From: Candidatus Cloacimonadota bacterium
GTDB taxonomy: Bacteria > Cloacimonadota > Cloacimonadia > Cloacimonadales > Cloacimonadaceae
Assembly: GCA_028681035.1 (NCBI GenBank)
Contig: JAQUJJ010000082.1
Coordinates: 1 to 16,472, forward strand
DNA: 16,472 nucleotides
Direction: 5' to 3'
In this document: positions 1-7,433 of the stretch, piece after piece
Position numbering within the stretch: the stretch's first letter is position 1
How the letters are laid out: every line of letters starts with the position of its first letter
The notes under the pieces: model-generated
What the model saw: only the letters and a program-made list of their open reading frames with translations
What the model was told of the DNA's origin: nothing
The model's database searches: none
Made by a program: the position numbers and the translations under genes

Positions 1-371
1 CAGGAGACGTGATCTCATCAATTTTCACATAGAAATCCACCGGAATCTGAATGGGAATAGAATAGATAACTGGATTTCCTGCTTGATTGAAGGCCATATA
101 CTTGAAATCAAGCGAAACGTTAGTTTCGGAATAACTCGAGGGGAGCTGTACGTTGGCCATAAACTGAGCAGTTCCTCCTGCAGGGATTTCCGTGGGAGGG
201 TTTTGTAAACTGGCCTGGACTCCACCATGAGCTTCCAGTGTCGTATTGCCAGTCAGATCAAGCATTCCGGTATTTTTGATATCAAGCTTTATCGTAGCCG
301 ATTCTCCCGGGTTTAACTTGTCGTCATCGATTTCTCCCCCGGTAATCTCATATTGCACAAAAGACAGATGT
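1..371 (-). pseudogene. 3' part of IS-interrupted lipoprotein gene, open at left edge
   Basis: Read on the minus strand from 371 this stretch is open to the window edge, without a start codon or stop. It encodes a beta-rich extracellular-type segment containing EITGGEIDDDKLNPGESATI, then LDIKNTGMLDLTG and IPAGGTAQF, which looks like an NEW3/CARDB-type Ig-like fold (inference from pattern). It is the continuation of the lipoprotein gene at 2245-3660. If the insertion element and one copy of the 8-bp repeat are removed, the codons run GTA CAT CTG TCT TTT GTG across the junction, giving VVDVHLSFVQYEITGGE in one frame. Separated from its own promoter, start and signal peptide, this part is presumably not expressed as a secreted protein. 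The true C-terminus lies outside the window. Confidence 0.8.
364..371. repeat. Left target-site duplication, ACAGATGT
   Basis: The octamer ACAGATGT directly precedes the left inverted repeat and is repeated exactly at 2247-2254 after the right inverted repeat. Deleting one copy with the element restores the host reading frame. The octamer is itself a small inverted repeat (ACA-GA-TGT), so the element could also be parsed as ending in TGTGAC...GTCACA with a 2-bp GA duplication; the restored host sequence is the same either way. Confidence 0.8.
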
Positions 372-390
372 GACTCTGTGGCAAAAACTC
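372..390 (+). repeat. Left terminal inverted repeat (IRL)
   Basis: GACTCTGTGGCAAAAACTC is the inverted counterpart of 2228-2246, whose reverse complement reads GACTCCGTAGTAATAACTC. Fifteen of 19 positions match; with the adjacent TGT at each end it is 18 of 22. Confidence 0.8.
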
Positions 391-436
391 TAAACTTGGA
401 CAAGAAATATATCTATCTAATTGATAAAGATAGTAC

Positions 437-466
437 TTGACAGATACTTGCGCCCTATCATTATGG
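437..466 (+). promoter_or_regulatory. Possible transposase promoter
   Basis: A perfect TTGACA -35 box lies at 437-442. The best -10 candidate is TTATGG at 461-466 after an 18-bp spacer, which is a poor match to TATAAT. The -10 part overlaps the stem-loop at 455-481, so folding or protein binding there could affect expression. Weak prediction. Confidence 0.3.
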
Positions 467-481
467 CACACATAACGATAG
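455..481 (+). promoter_or_regulatory. Stem-loop just upstream of the transposase ribosome binding site
   Basis: CTATC-A-TTATG pairs with CATAA-C-GATAG around a 5-nt loop (gcaca), giving two 5-bp stems separated by one A/C mismatch. It ends 2 nt before the Shine-Dalgarno-like AAGGA at 484-488 that serves the ATG at 495. In some insertion sequences, hairpins near the start of the transposase gene limit translation from read-through transcripts; that role here is inference. A binding site for the transposase or a host factor is an alternative. Confidence 0.45.
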
Positions 482-494
482 CGAAGGATATACA

Positions 495-2216
495 ATGTTT
501 GAAGAAAATTACCGACATAAGCAAAGAGACATATTCGACTGGGAATCAAACCTTCCCAAAAAGGTGAAATCGCACATGGCAATCTGGGAAACCTTGCGCA
601 AAGAGGTTTACGAAAAGGTAGATGAGAAGAGCTTTAGTGTTCTTTACCCAAGCCATACCGGACGTCCAAACTCTCCTATCAACCAGCTGGTTACCTTGCT
701 GACTATCAAGGAGTTGTTTGATTGGACTTTTCGAGAATTAGAAGAAAGCATGTCTTTGCATATAGGCTTGCTGCATGCCTGTAGTATACCCATGGGCGAA
801 TCCACTGTTTCACTGCGGACAATCACCAATTTCATTCAATCTCTGAGGGAGTACCAAGATAAGACAGGCATAGATTTGTTTAATCTGGAGTTTAATCGTT
901 TGGTTCAGAGCCAGATAGAATCTTTTATGGTAAACACCAAGATTGCCCGTACTGATTCTACTGAGATTCATACTAATGTATGCGCATACAACAGATTACA
1001 GTTACAGATAGAAGCGATTAAGAGGTTGTATAGAGTTATTAACGTAGCAGATCAAGAATATATCTATGGATTGAACGCTAACTATATTAAATATGATGCA
1101 GATAACTATGTGAGCATGCTCAGGACAGAAGAAATCAAAAATGAGTTCCAGAAGGTTGGGCAATGTTACCTTTCTATAATTGACCATTTTGGCGACAAGT
1201 ATGTAGATAAAGCGGAATGGCAGATGTTTATGCGCATCTTCGAAGAGCAATTTATTGTAGAGCCAGGAGATGACAATGAGCCCAAAATCAGCAAAAAGCC
1301 ATCTAAAGATAAGACTAGCAACGATATCAGAGCCATTGATGATCCAGAAGCGACACTGCGCTATAAATCGAACGTCAATCACTTGGGTTTTGTGGGCAAC
1401 GTAGTTGAGACCTCTGATCCTGAAGCAGAGCTGAATTTAATCTGCGACATCACCTTGTGCCCAAACAATGTTTTTGATGGCAAGATGCTGTTAGATTCTA
1501 TGGATGATCTTGTAAAAGATAGACTTACCGAACTCGAAGAGATCCATTATGATGGCGGATACGGTGGCCCAGCTTTGGATAAAAAGTTGGAGCAATACTC
1601 CATCAATAGCGTTCAAACAGGAATAAAAGGGGTTAAGTGTGATGCCTCTATGTTTGTTGAGAAATGTGGTGATTCTATCTTTGTTACTTGTGCTGGAAAG
1701 CAAAGAGTAGAATGCTCCAGGCTGAAGAAAAGCAACAGGGCAACATTTGATTCATCGATCTGCAAATCTTGTGAAAGCCTTGGAATCTGCCCTGTAAGAT
1801 GGCTTAAAAGCCTCAACGAATATGTTTACTATCTAAGAGACAATGACTTACTTAAAAGATTACGGTTGTCATACATAAGCACAATACCTGATAATCGAAA
1901 GACTCTGAGAAGTGGCGTAGAAGCAACCATTCGTCAGTTCAAGTGTAGAACAAGAGCTGGTAAGTCAAGACTCAGAGGTCTATACAGACATAAACTATGG
2001 TTCACGCTGCTTGCACTTGCAATCAATGTAAAGAGAATCAACAATTACACTACAGGTATGCCTAAAAATCGGAGAAAAGGGCGCTTATCGTCTCGCGTAA
2101 ACATTTATGTGTTAATATTTGACCGTATAGAGTCCATCTGTGGTGCATTTTGGCAAATCTATAGAACTATACGGCCAGATTTGTATCGGAACCGGTTTAC
2201 CTGGGGATTATGCTGA
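495..2216 (+). CDS. DDE transposase (DUF772-type, IS1182-like)
   Basis: A 573-residue transposase that would cut and join the element's ends. The N-terminal part (about residues 57-115, GRPNSPINQLVTLLTI...TVSLRTITNF) matches the DUF772 N-terminal domain found before IS5/IS1182-type DDE catalytic domains. Likely catalytic acids are D154 in ARTDSTEIH, D353 in HYDGGYGG and E476 in GVEATIRQ. A late cysteine cluster C423-x2-C426-x5-C432 and the DPEA motif near 308 are also typical of this group. The ATG at 495 follows AAGGA by 6 nt. The gene covers almost the whole element and shows no frameshift, so the protein is probably active. The exact IS family cannot be fixed by eye. Confidence 0.88.
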   Translation: MFEENYRHKQRDIFDWESNLPKKVKSHMAIWETLRKEVYEKVDEKSFSVLYPSHTGRPNSPINQLVTLLTIKELFDWTFRELEESMSLHIGLLHACSIPMGESTVSLRTITNFIQSLREYQDKTGIDLFNLEFNRLVQSQIESFMVNTKIARTDSTEIHTNVCAYNRLQLQIEAIKRLYRVINVADQEYIYGLNANYIKYDADNYVSMLRTEEIKNEFQKVGQCYLSIIDHFGDKYVDKAEWQMFMRIFEEQFIVEPGDDNEPKISKKPSKDKTSNDIRAIDDPEATLRYKSNVNHLGFVGNVVETSDPEAELNLICDITLCPNNVFDGKMLLDSMDDLVKDRLTELEEIHYDGGYGGPALDKKLEQYSINSVQTGIKGVKCDASMFVEKCGDSIFVTCAGKQRVECSRLKKSNRATFDSSICKSCESLGICPVRWLKSLNEYVYYLRDNDLLKRLRLSYISTIPDNRKTLRSGVEATIRQFKCRTRAGKSRLRGLYRHKLWFTLLALAINVKRINNYTTGMPKNRRKGRLSSRVNIYVLIFDRIESICGAFWQIYRTIRPDLYRNRFTWGLC

Positions 2217-2227
2217 AATCTGAAAGT

Positions 2228-2246
2228 GAGTTATTACTACGGAGTC
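2228..2246 (-). repeat. Right terminal inverted repeat (IRR)
   Basis: GAGTTATTACTACGGAGTC is the inverted partner of 372-390. On the minus strand its first bases also supply the premature stop of the interrupted lipoprotein gene: host CTG is followed by TGA, with the A coming from the IS end. Confidence 0.8.
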
Positions 2247-3660
2247 ACAGATGTACATCGACCACAGACAATCTGAGCGAGACATGCTTGGTATTGCCAA
2301 AAGAATCTGAGACTTCACAGGAAACGTCATAGTCGCCTTCCGCGGAAGGTTTGAAGCTCAATTCGTTTTTCTTGATTTTCTTAGCTGTGAATTCTCCACC
2401 GGTTATCTCCCAGTTGAATTCCAGATTCTGCCCCAAAGTTCCCACGCAGATGAGTTTAATCTTGGCAGTTTCACCCAGAGTAATCACATCCGATTCCGCA
2501 GAAATGCTTTGGATAATAATAGCGTTATCGGCCAGTTTGAGCAGATTATTGTACTGCTCAGTCACCTGAGATCGAATCACAGACACAGCCCCTTCCACAT
2601 TGCGGATAAATTCATCGGCCACGGCTATGATGTTATAATCTCCACTGGGCAGCTCTTGCACCAAAGTCTCTGGCGCATTCATGATAATGGTTATGCGGGG
2701 ATCGCTATTCGGGGTATTGACTTTGTCGATAATGACAGTCTTGGAGCCTGGAATGCTGGGATTTCCCGTTGCAGCATTTCTTACTTTGATCTCCATACTG
2801 CCTTTATCTGTGGGGCTCTGATTGGGATTCATGTGCTGAACCAGGACTTCATTAGTCCATTCGCCCACTCCTCCACCATAGCTATCACCCACGATCTTCA
2901 CTCCGGTTTCTCCGAGCTTTTTCGCCGTATTGGCAGTACGACCGCGCTCGGCTTCATCCCAATACATTACATCCCTGCGGGTTCCCATCTTCAGGGGATC
3001 TTCATCAGGGAGGTTCAAATAGGCATTCACTTTCTCTTGCGGAGTACTTCCAGGTAAGGAAGCGAGGGGAATAAAGCCATCCTGGGAGTTATTTTCCAAG
3101 ATCGATTGCCGGATGGATGCATCACGATCAGAATTGTGCTTTTGCAGCGTAGCGGCAAAGTTCGAAACGATGGGGATGCCGGATTCCGGATCGTTAAGTG
3201 TCTGTCTCAGGCTTTTACTTCCGCTGAGGACTCTCCAGCCGGAACGGACCATCCTGCCGCTGGAAACCACGACATCACCAGCCTTATTGTATATTCCTTT
3301 TGCCACATCGCTAAAGAGACCTTTGTCTTCACCATAAGGACGGATATTGTCTTCCAGATTGCGCATTTCTATAAAGTAATTTGAAGCTGTTGAGCTCTGC
3401 TGCATGTAAACATTGACCAGGGCATCGATTTCTTCGATCGCGTTTCGAGATTTTGCACTGCCCAGAGCATTTATCTTGGCTTGGATCTCATGCATGGTCC
3501 CGTCACGGTTTTCCAGACTTCCGGTGAGATTCGTCTGGTTTTCCCAATAGTTTGCCAAGGCTTGTGAGGTGCTAGGGATATCTTTCTTCTTATCCTTATC
3601 ACAAGAAACAAGCACTAACAAAGCTAACAAAATAAACAGGCAAGTAAGGTATCGTTTCAT
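2245..3660 (-). pseudogene. 5' part of IS-interrupted lipoprotein gene (471-residue truncated product)
   Basis: The product starts MKRYLTCLFILLALLVLVSC, a typical lipoprotein signal with cysteine 20 as the predicted lipidation site, so it should be exported and membrane-anchored. A charged DKDKKKD linker follows. Residues about 40-370 are not assignable to a family; they contain a glycine-rich patch (DSYGGGVGEW). Residues about 375-467 look like a PKD/Ig-like domain (SDVITLGETAKIKL, LEFNWEITGGEF, EGDYDVSCEVSDSFG). The ATG has a strong GGAGG site 6 nt upstream. The stop at 2245-2247 is created by the end of the insertion element; the original gene continued into 371 to 1 and beyond. A second ITGGE motif in that part suggests tandem Ig-like domains. 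The truncated product keeps signal and N-terminal domains and might still be made. Confidence 0.85.
2247..2254. repeat. Right target-site duplication, ACAGATGT
   Basis: Exact copy of 364-371, directly outside the right inverted repeat. It falls inside the codons for V-H-L of the lipoprotein gene, which places the insertion within coding sequence. Confidence 0.8.
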
Positions 3661-3693
3661 CTTTTACCTCCAGTAAAAAGATAGCTTGAGTTA

Positions 3694-3722
3694 ATTTAAT
3701 TTAATCGTAAGAAAATTGTCAA
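3694..3722 (-). promoter_or_regulatory. Promoter of the interrupted lipoprotein gene
   Basis: On the minus strand a perfect TTGACA (3722-3717) is followed after 17 bp by TTAAAT (3699-3694), a 4/6 match to the -10 consensus. The spacing is ideal and the site lies about 35 bp upstream of the start codon at 3660. Confidence 0.5.
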
Positions 3723-4160
3723 GAAAGATTTGCTAATAGTTCATTTGAAAGGGATCAGACTTTGGGTAATACTCTTTAATAGCAAGCTCTTATATCCCCA
3801 AAAAACAATAAGCTGTCGCCCTGCAAAGCTTCTATTGCAGGCTTGTCAGCTCATCACTTGGGGAAACTGAAATAGCGCCGATTCCCCTGATCTGCACTCA
3901 ATTACTTAGTGCTATAGCTGGAAATAAAGCTTTGACGCTGACAGCCAATATTGCCTTAAGACAAACCAATGAAACTGAACCAAGTAATTCCCGGGGATCG
4001 TTTCTTGGGTAGTGGTATTTTCCGACCCGCAACCGTTGGCGTCATCCACAGTCAGGGTCAGGCCGCCTGCGGTTGCACGGTGGTAAAGGCTGTACCTACT
4101 ATCTGATGCCGTACAGACAAAAGCGGAACTGCTCTCATTGCCAGTAATCAAATTGCCGGC
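3723..4160. other. Gene-poor interval, possible decayed fragment
   Basis: No convincing gene is visible. On the minus strand 4166-3912 an 84-codon open frame contains GGLTLTVDDANGCGS, which resembles the 'TVTDANGC' repeats of surface adhesins of FCB bacteria. It has only a TTG start lying inside the terminator T-tract and no ribosome site, so it looks like a relic or chance frame. A perfect 7-bp inverted repeat (CCTGCAA 3820-3826, TTGCAGG 3835-3841) could form a hairpin, but no T-run follows directly on either strand. Confidence 0.35.
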
Positions 4161-4193
4161 AAACAAAAGGCCGATACTTATAGAGCATCGGCC
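4161..4193 (-). terminator. Rho-independent terminator of the intact lipoprotein gene
   Basis: On the minus strand GGCCGAT and ATCGGCC form a perfect 7-bp GC-rich stem (4193-4187 with 4175-4169) around an 11-nt loop, followed by TTTTGTTT. It lies 21 bp after the stop codon of the gene ending at 4214. Confidence 0.85.
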
Positions 4194-4213
4194 AGATTAT
4201 TATATATAATTGA

Positions 4214-6403
4214 CTACTTTTTGGGGAGTTTACTCCAATCTACATCGCCATCTTTATACTGGGGATTGTTTGATAGCTCATTGATCGTAAGGATCTGATT
4301 TCCTACCAGCTCAAATACTGTCCAGACATTGCCGATCTGGTTGTTCGGCACATTATACGTTCGCACCAAAGCATTACCCCGCCATACCATGATCTGTGCT
4401 GAAGAATTGGACATGGCATAGCTACTTGTATTGTTGCGGTTTGTATAGTCATGAATACTGAAACGATACAGACCGGAACTTTGATTATAAATAGTGGTTG
4501 TTTCCGGGCCATAGGAAGAGGTATCATCTCTATCCAGCATAGCATGAATCTCGCCATCGTGAGAATAAGTGCGATTGGCATAATAGACATGGAAGCGCTC
4601 ACTCGAGCCAAGCATAGGCCCAGTCAGATGTGAATCAAGATCACGGGGCGTTTCTCCCCAAGTAAGCACAATCCTTACCTCGCTTTCATCTAAAACTGGA
4701 GTGATCGTCGCATTTTGATTTGCCGAATTCTGTCCACCCAGGCATATTACGCTAAAGCTACTACTTATATACTCTTCTTTGGAACAACTGATCGTATAAT
4801 TGCCGGCATCAATATTGCTGAAGCTGTATTGACCGTTTCCACCCGTAAGTACCGTAGCTACTATATTACCGGTGACATTATTGATTCCTGATCTCAGGGT
4901 AAGGCTTACATCACCTACTCCGGAGCCGGTGAGAGCATTAGATATCTGCCCGCTTATCTCTCCGGTTCCCTGATAGGTTTCATCAATTTGCAATATGGTT
5001 TGCAGCGTATTAGTCTCGAATCCTGAAACTACAACGTCAAACTGGGTTGCAGTTATGAAACCCAATTTGCTAAACACCACTTTATAAGTTCCGCCACTTA
5101 GCTCAACGCTAAAGCCGCCGTTACTATCTGTAGTAGCGGATTTGACAAGCTCGGTAGGATTGCTTGAGCGGTAGATGCTAATCGATACATCGCTGAGCGG
5201 AACGCTGCCAGTTGCATTGCGTACAGTGCCTTCCAGTGTGCCGGTAATACCACCCTCTGCTTCAGCTAAGATTTCGCTGTGTTCAATCAAAGCTGGTACC
5301 TCATGGCCTACCTGGTAACCGATGGCATCCATCTTCACTCCCACGCCGGCTTTGAAACCTCCTCTCAGAGTCCACCAAGGATCTTGCTGAAGATCGGCTT
5401 CAAGAGACATGTGCCCCAAGCCAGTTACATAAGGGCCTGTTATACCATAGAGATTCAGTTCAAAGCGGGGTCCTGCAGATATCTCTGCCGAGAGTCTGCC
5501 TTGTAATTCAGGGGGAGTGAATTCGTAACTAAGGTTTTTGCTATTATAAGTTTCCCAGTTCCTGTTCTCGAAAATCAGCCCTGCAGTAATCATGGCACTG
5601 CTCTCTACCCGCGCAGTAACATTTGTACTGCCCTCCCCATCTATGTTCAACACGATGGTTACACGGGGAACGATCACAATGGGAATCGCACTTACAAAGA
5701 AAACAATAGGCTGGAATTCCTGAGTAACAAGATCAATGGATTCTTCAATGTCAAATATGGTGGTGTTGATATCCAGTTGCAGCTCAGATTCTTCGCCAAT
5801 AAAAGCACCTGCTTTCAGATAGGTAATCCCTTGCGTCAATCTGGTTTTAATGCTTAATTCATAACCCATGGTCAGATCCAAGCCCCCGCTTATACCAAGC
5901 GTAGTACCCGGAATAGTCGTATCATTTGTGTAATCAAGTATATACTCGAAAGTAAGGGGGTCTTTGGACCCAGTAACCATTTGGATACCATCCACATGGT
6001 AGATGGTTTTTCTGATGTCTGTAGTACGCAGGGGCTGCGCACTTTCGATATCTGCTTGTTCAAAAACATCTTCCAAGCGTGCTTGCTCAGTTGTGAGAAT
6101 CAAATCATCACCTTCTTGCTGGATTTGAGTGATTCTTCTTAACAAGCCATTGGGAGCTTGCTCAAACGGCTCTGCTACAATCAGATCGCCCACGTTGTAG
6201 ATATTCGTCTCTGCTTGACCAGACATCTGAATTTGATCCTCAGTAACCACAGCAATCGCTTCAATTTGTTGAATATCCAAAACTTTTGCTGAACTTGAGA
6301 TTACAACATCATGCTCGCCGTCGGGTTTGGTCGTTTTCTTCTCGCAGGATACTACCAAAATCAGGACAAGCAGTAAAACTATTACAAGTATTCTTCTCTT
6401 CAC
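4214..6403 (-). CDS. Multidomain lipoprotein with two CarboxypepD-reg-like domains and a C-terminal DUF2135 domain
   Basis: The product is 729 residues and starts at GTG (6403-6401), which follows GGAGG by 6 nt. A longer in-frame start at 6457 would put 18 polar residues before the signal and would run through a leader hairpin, so it is less likely. The start VKRRILVIVLLLVLILVVSC is a lipoprotein signal with cysteine 20. Residues about 30-385 are unassigned and probably beta-rich. Residues about 388-480 and 481-572 look like two carboxypeptidase-regulatory-like domains (TLEGTVRNATG...; EISGQISNALTG... with NGQYSFSNIDAGNYTI). Residues about 575-710 match DUF2135/YfaP (RIVLTWGETPRDLDSHLTGP, LDRDDTSSYGPETTTI, YRFSIHDYTN). 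It is likely a surface or periplasmic-facing protein; the binding partner is unknown. It has its own promoter and terminator. Confidence 0.85.
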   Translation of the reverse strand: MKRRILVIVLLLVLILVVSCEKKTTKPDGEHDVVISSSAKVLDIQQIEAIAVVTEDQIQMSGQAETNIYNVGDLIVAEPFEQAPNGLLRRITQIQQEGDDLILTTEQARLEDVFEQADIESAQPLRTTDIRKTIYHVDGIQMVTGSKDPLTFEYILDYTNDTTIPGTTLGISGGLDLTMGYELSIKTRLTQGITYLKAGAFIGEESELQLDINTTIFDIEESIDLVTQEFQPIVFFVSAIPIVIVPRVTIVLNIDGEGSTNVTARVESSAMITAGLIFENRNWETYNSKNLSYEFTPPELQGRLSAEISAGPRFELNLYGITGPYVTGLGHMSLEADLQQDPWWTLRGGFKAGVGVKMDAIGYQVGHEVPALIEHSEILAEAEGGITGTLEGTVRNATGSVPLSDVSISIYRSSNPTELVKSATTDSNGGFSVELSGGTYKVVFSKLGFITATQFDVVVSGFETNTLQTILQIDETYQGTGEISGQISNALTGSGVGDVSLTLRSGINNVTGNIVATVLTGGNGQYSFSNIDAGNYTISCSKEEYISSSFSVICLGGQNSANQNATITPVLDESEVRIVLTWGETPRDLDSHLTGPMLGSSERFHVYYANRTYSHDGEIHAMLDRDDTSSYGPETTTIYNQSSGLYRFSIHDYTNRNNTSSYAMSNSSAQIMVWRGNALVRTYNVPNNQIGNVWTVFELVGNQILTINELSNNPQYKDGDVDWSKLPKK

Positions 6404-6436
6404 GATCTTCCTCCATTTAGAAGTTGAGTTCCAAGT

Positions 6437-6453
6437 GTTGGTTAAAAACCAAC
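6437..6453 (-). promoter_or_regulatory. Leader hairpin 2 before the lipoprotein ribosome site
   Basis: GTTGGTT-TTT-AACCAAC forms a perfect 7-bp stem with a 3-nt loop on the minus-strand transcript, about 20 nt upstream of the GGAGG at 6415-6411. It could act on mRNA stability or translation; this is inference. Confidence 0.45.
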
Positions 6454-6472
6454 TCATTTTTTGATTTTCTTT

Positions 6473-6494
6473 GAAGACCCATTAGCAGGTCTTC
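6473..6494 (-). promoter_or_regulatory. Leader hairpin 1 of the lipoprotein transcript
   Basis: GAAGACC and GGTCTTC form a perfect 7-bp stem around an 8-nt loop in the same 5' leader. On the minus strand an A-rich stretch, not a T-run, follows, so it is not a normal terminator. No known riboswitch class is recognisable. Confidence 0.45.
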
Positions 6495-6549
6495 GTCTCA
6501 CACAATATATACTTAGGGTCGACTGCAAGCTCTAAAACCAAGCAAATTC

Positions 6550-6579
6550 AATATAATATAAATACCTATATCACGTCAA
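6550..6579 (-). promoter_or_regulatory. Promoter of the intact lipoprotein gene
   Basis: On the minus strand TTGACG (6579-6574) is followed after 18 bp by TATATT (6555-6550), each a 5/6 match to consensus. Transcription from about 6543 would give a leader of some 140 nt that contains both hairpins. Confidence 0.6.
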
Positions 6580-6664
6580 GAACTATTTTATCATAAATGG
6601 AACTGCCTTCACTATGGACTGTTCAAGCCCATTAATAATATTATCTGTATCAATGATATCATTA

Positions 6665-6699
6665 GAGAAAAGCCTTCCCCCTAATTAGAAGAGAAGGCT
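6665..6699 (-). terminator. Terminator of the zinc-ribbon/TM2 gene group
   Basis: On the minus strand AGCCTTC (6699-6693) pairs with GAAGGCT (6677-6671), followed by TTTCTC. The stem lies 9 bp downstream of the stop codon at 6709. The loop is longish (15 nt) and the T-run short, so termination may be partial. Confidence 0.7.
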
Positions 6700-6708
6700 A
6701 AAACATCA

Positions 6709-7017
6709 TCAATAATAATCAAAGGCAGAGGCACCGAGGAATCCAAAGTAGAGGGCATACAGCAGAATATTTGCTCCAAGCCCGATCAATGCCCATTTAC
6801 CAGCTTGTTTACTCTTGTTCGGCATGGTGTCTTTCCAAATTAAGTAAAGAATCAAGCCCACGACGGGGGCAAAAAAGCATGCCACAGTCAGCAAACAGCC
6901 CAGTTCTCCGTCTTCTTTCATCAAAGCCCCTGCTTGTCTGACTTTCGTGGAAACTCCACAATGAATACACACAATCGCATTGTCATCGATTTCTTTGCCA
7001 CAATTGCTGCAAAACAT
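6709..7017 (-). CDS. Zinc-ribbon membrane protein, 102 residues
   Basis: A short protein with an N-terminal zinc ribbon: C3-x2-C6 and C17-x2-C20 in MFCSNCGKEIDDNAIVCIHC. Two hydrophobic stretches follow, about residues 39-60 (LGCLLTVACFFAPVVGLILYLI) and 74-96. The segment VGLILYLIWKD...KAGKWALIG-like is common in small bacterial proteins annotated only as zinc-ribbon domain-containing. The ATG has AAAGGAG 7 nt upstream. It is the last gene of a minus-strand group, 44 bp after the DUF2752 gene, and is followed by a terminator. The zinc-ribbon spacing equals that of the TM2 protein at 7402-7800, suggesting related N-termini. Function unknown; a membrane scaffold or sensor role is speculation. 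Confidence 0.8.
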   Translation of the reverse strand: MFCSNCGKEIDDNAIVCIHCGVSTKVRQAGALMKEDGELGCLLTVACFFAPVVGLILYLIWKDTMPNKSKQAGKWALIGLGANILLYALYFGFLGASAFDYY

Positions 7018-7061
7018 ATTATTCTCCTTTAATATAGCTTATTGTTTCTATGAATATTAGT

Positions 7062-7433
7062 TTAGTTAATCTCTCCTCTGCTGTGTCTGATGCCTTGAAA
7101 TCTGTGCTTGGAACGTCTGAATACTCTATGCAGGTCCAAGTAGAGCTTTTTCAGCAGGATAAAGGCCATGAGAGGAAAAACAATGATAATCGAACGGTTA
7201 TAGCCCAAGGCACCACGGATGTCTCCTTGCAGGCAGGCTGCAAAAGCCCGGGTCATGCCGCAGCCGGGGCAGGATTTGTGGGTAATGGCTTTGTAAACAC
7301 AGAGATTATGGCCGAAATCAAGGCGCTCCGCTGGAATGGCAATCAAGCATATCGAAAGTGCCAGGACTCCCGCCCAAAAGGCCAAAAAGAGTGCAAGCTC
7401 CCTATTGCTTGTAGAGCGGATTCCCTTGTGCAT
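7062..7433 (-). CDS. DUF2752 membrane protein
   Basis: A 123-residue protein carrying the DUF2752 signature CPGCGMTRA at residues 55-63, with hydrophobic segments at about 13-33 and 81-97. DUF2752 proteins are small membrane proteins of unknown function, often encoded beside TM2 or zinc-ribbon proteins, as here. The start at 7433 lies inside the upstream TM2 gene, overlapping it by 32 bp in another frame. No clear ribosome site precedes it, so translation is probably coupled to the upstream gene; a shorter start inside the frame cannot be excluded. The C-terminal tail is basic (RRSKHRF), likely cytoplasmic. Confidence 0.8.
   Translation of the reverse strand: MHKGIRSTSNRELALFLAFWAGVLALSICLIAIPAERLDFGHNLCVYKAITHKSCPGCGMTRAFAACLQGDIRGALGYNRSIIIVFPLMAFILLKKLYLDLHRVFRRSKHRFQGIRHSRGEIN

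Larger units (their letters stand above)
372..2246 (+). mobile_element. Insertion sequence, IS1182-like, about 1.88 kb
   Basis: The element is bounded by imperfect 19-bp inverted repeats (372-390 and 2228-2246, 15 of 19 bases matching) and flanked by an exact 8-bp direct repeat. It carries one transposase gene that fills nearly all of its length. It sits inside a minus-strand lipoprotein gene and splits it. Removal of the element plus one repeat copy rejoins the host gene in frame, which strongly supports these boundaries. The family assignment rests on the transposase (DUF772-like N-terminus, DDE residues, late Cys cluster) and a length within the IS1182 range; ISNCY or another IS5-related group is possible. 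The single full-length ORF and well-preserved ends suggest the copy may still be mobile. Confidence 0.85.

Noticed and set aside
2509..3057. 182-codon plus-strand frame opposite the interrupted lipoprotein
   Set aside because: The minus strand has signal peptide, promoter and ribosome site; the plus-strand frame has none.
3820..3841. 7-bp inverted repeat CCTGCAA/TTGCAGG as a terminator
   Set aside because: No T-run directly after the stem on either strand; the nearest lies 14 nt away.
6404..6457. Longer start for the intact lipoprotein at 6457
   Set aside because: It would add 18 polar residues before the lipoprotein signal and pass through a leader hairpin, while GTG at 6403 has an ideal GGAGG.
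6652..6663. Perfect palindrome AATGATATCATT
   Set aside because: Lies in AT-rich sequence downstream of a terminator with no promoter or gene start near; probably chance.
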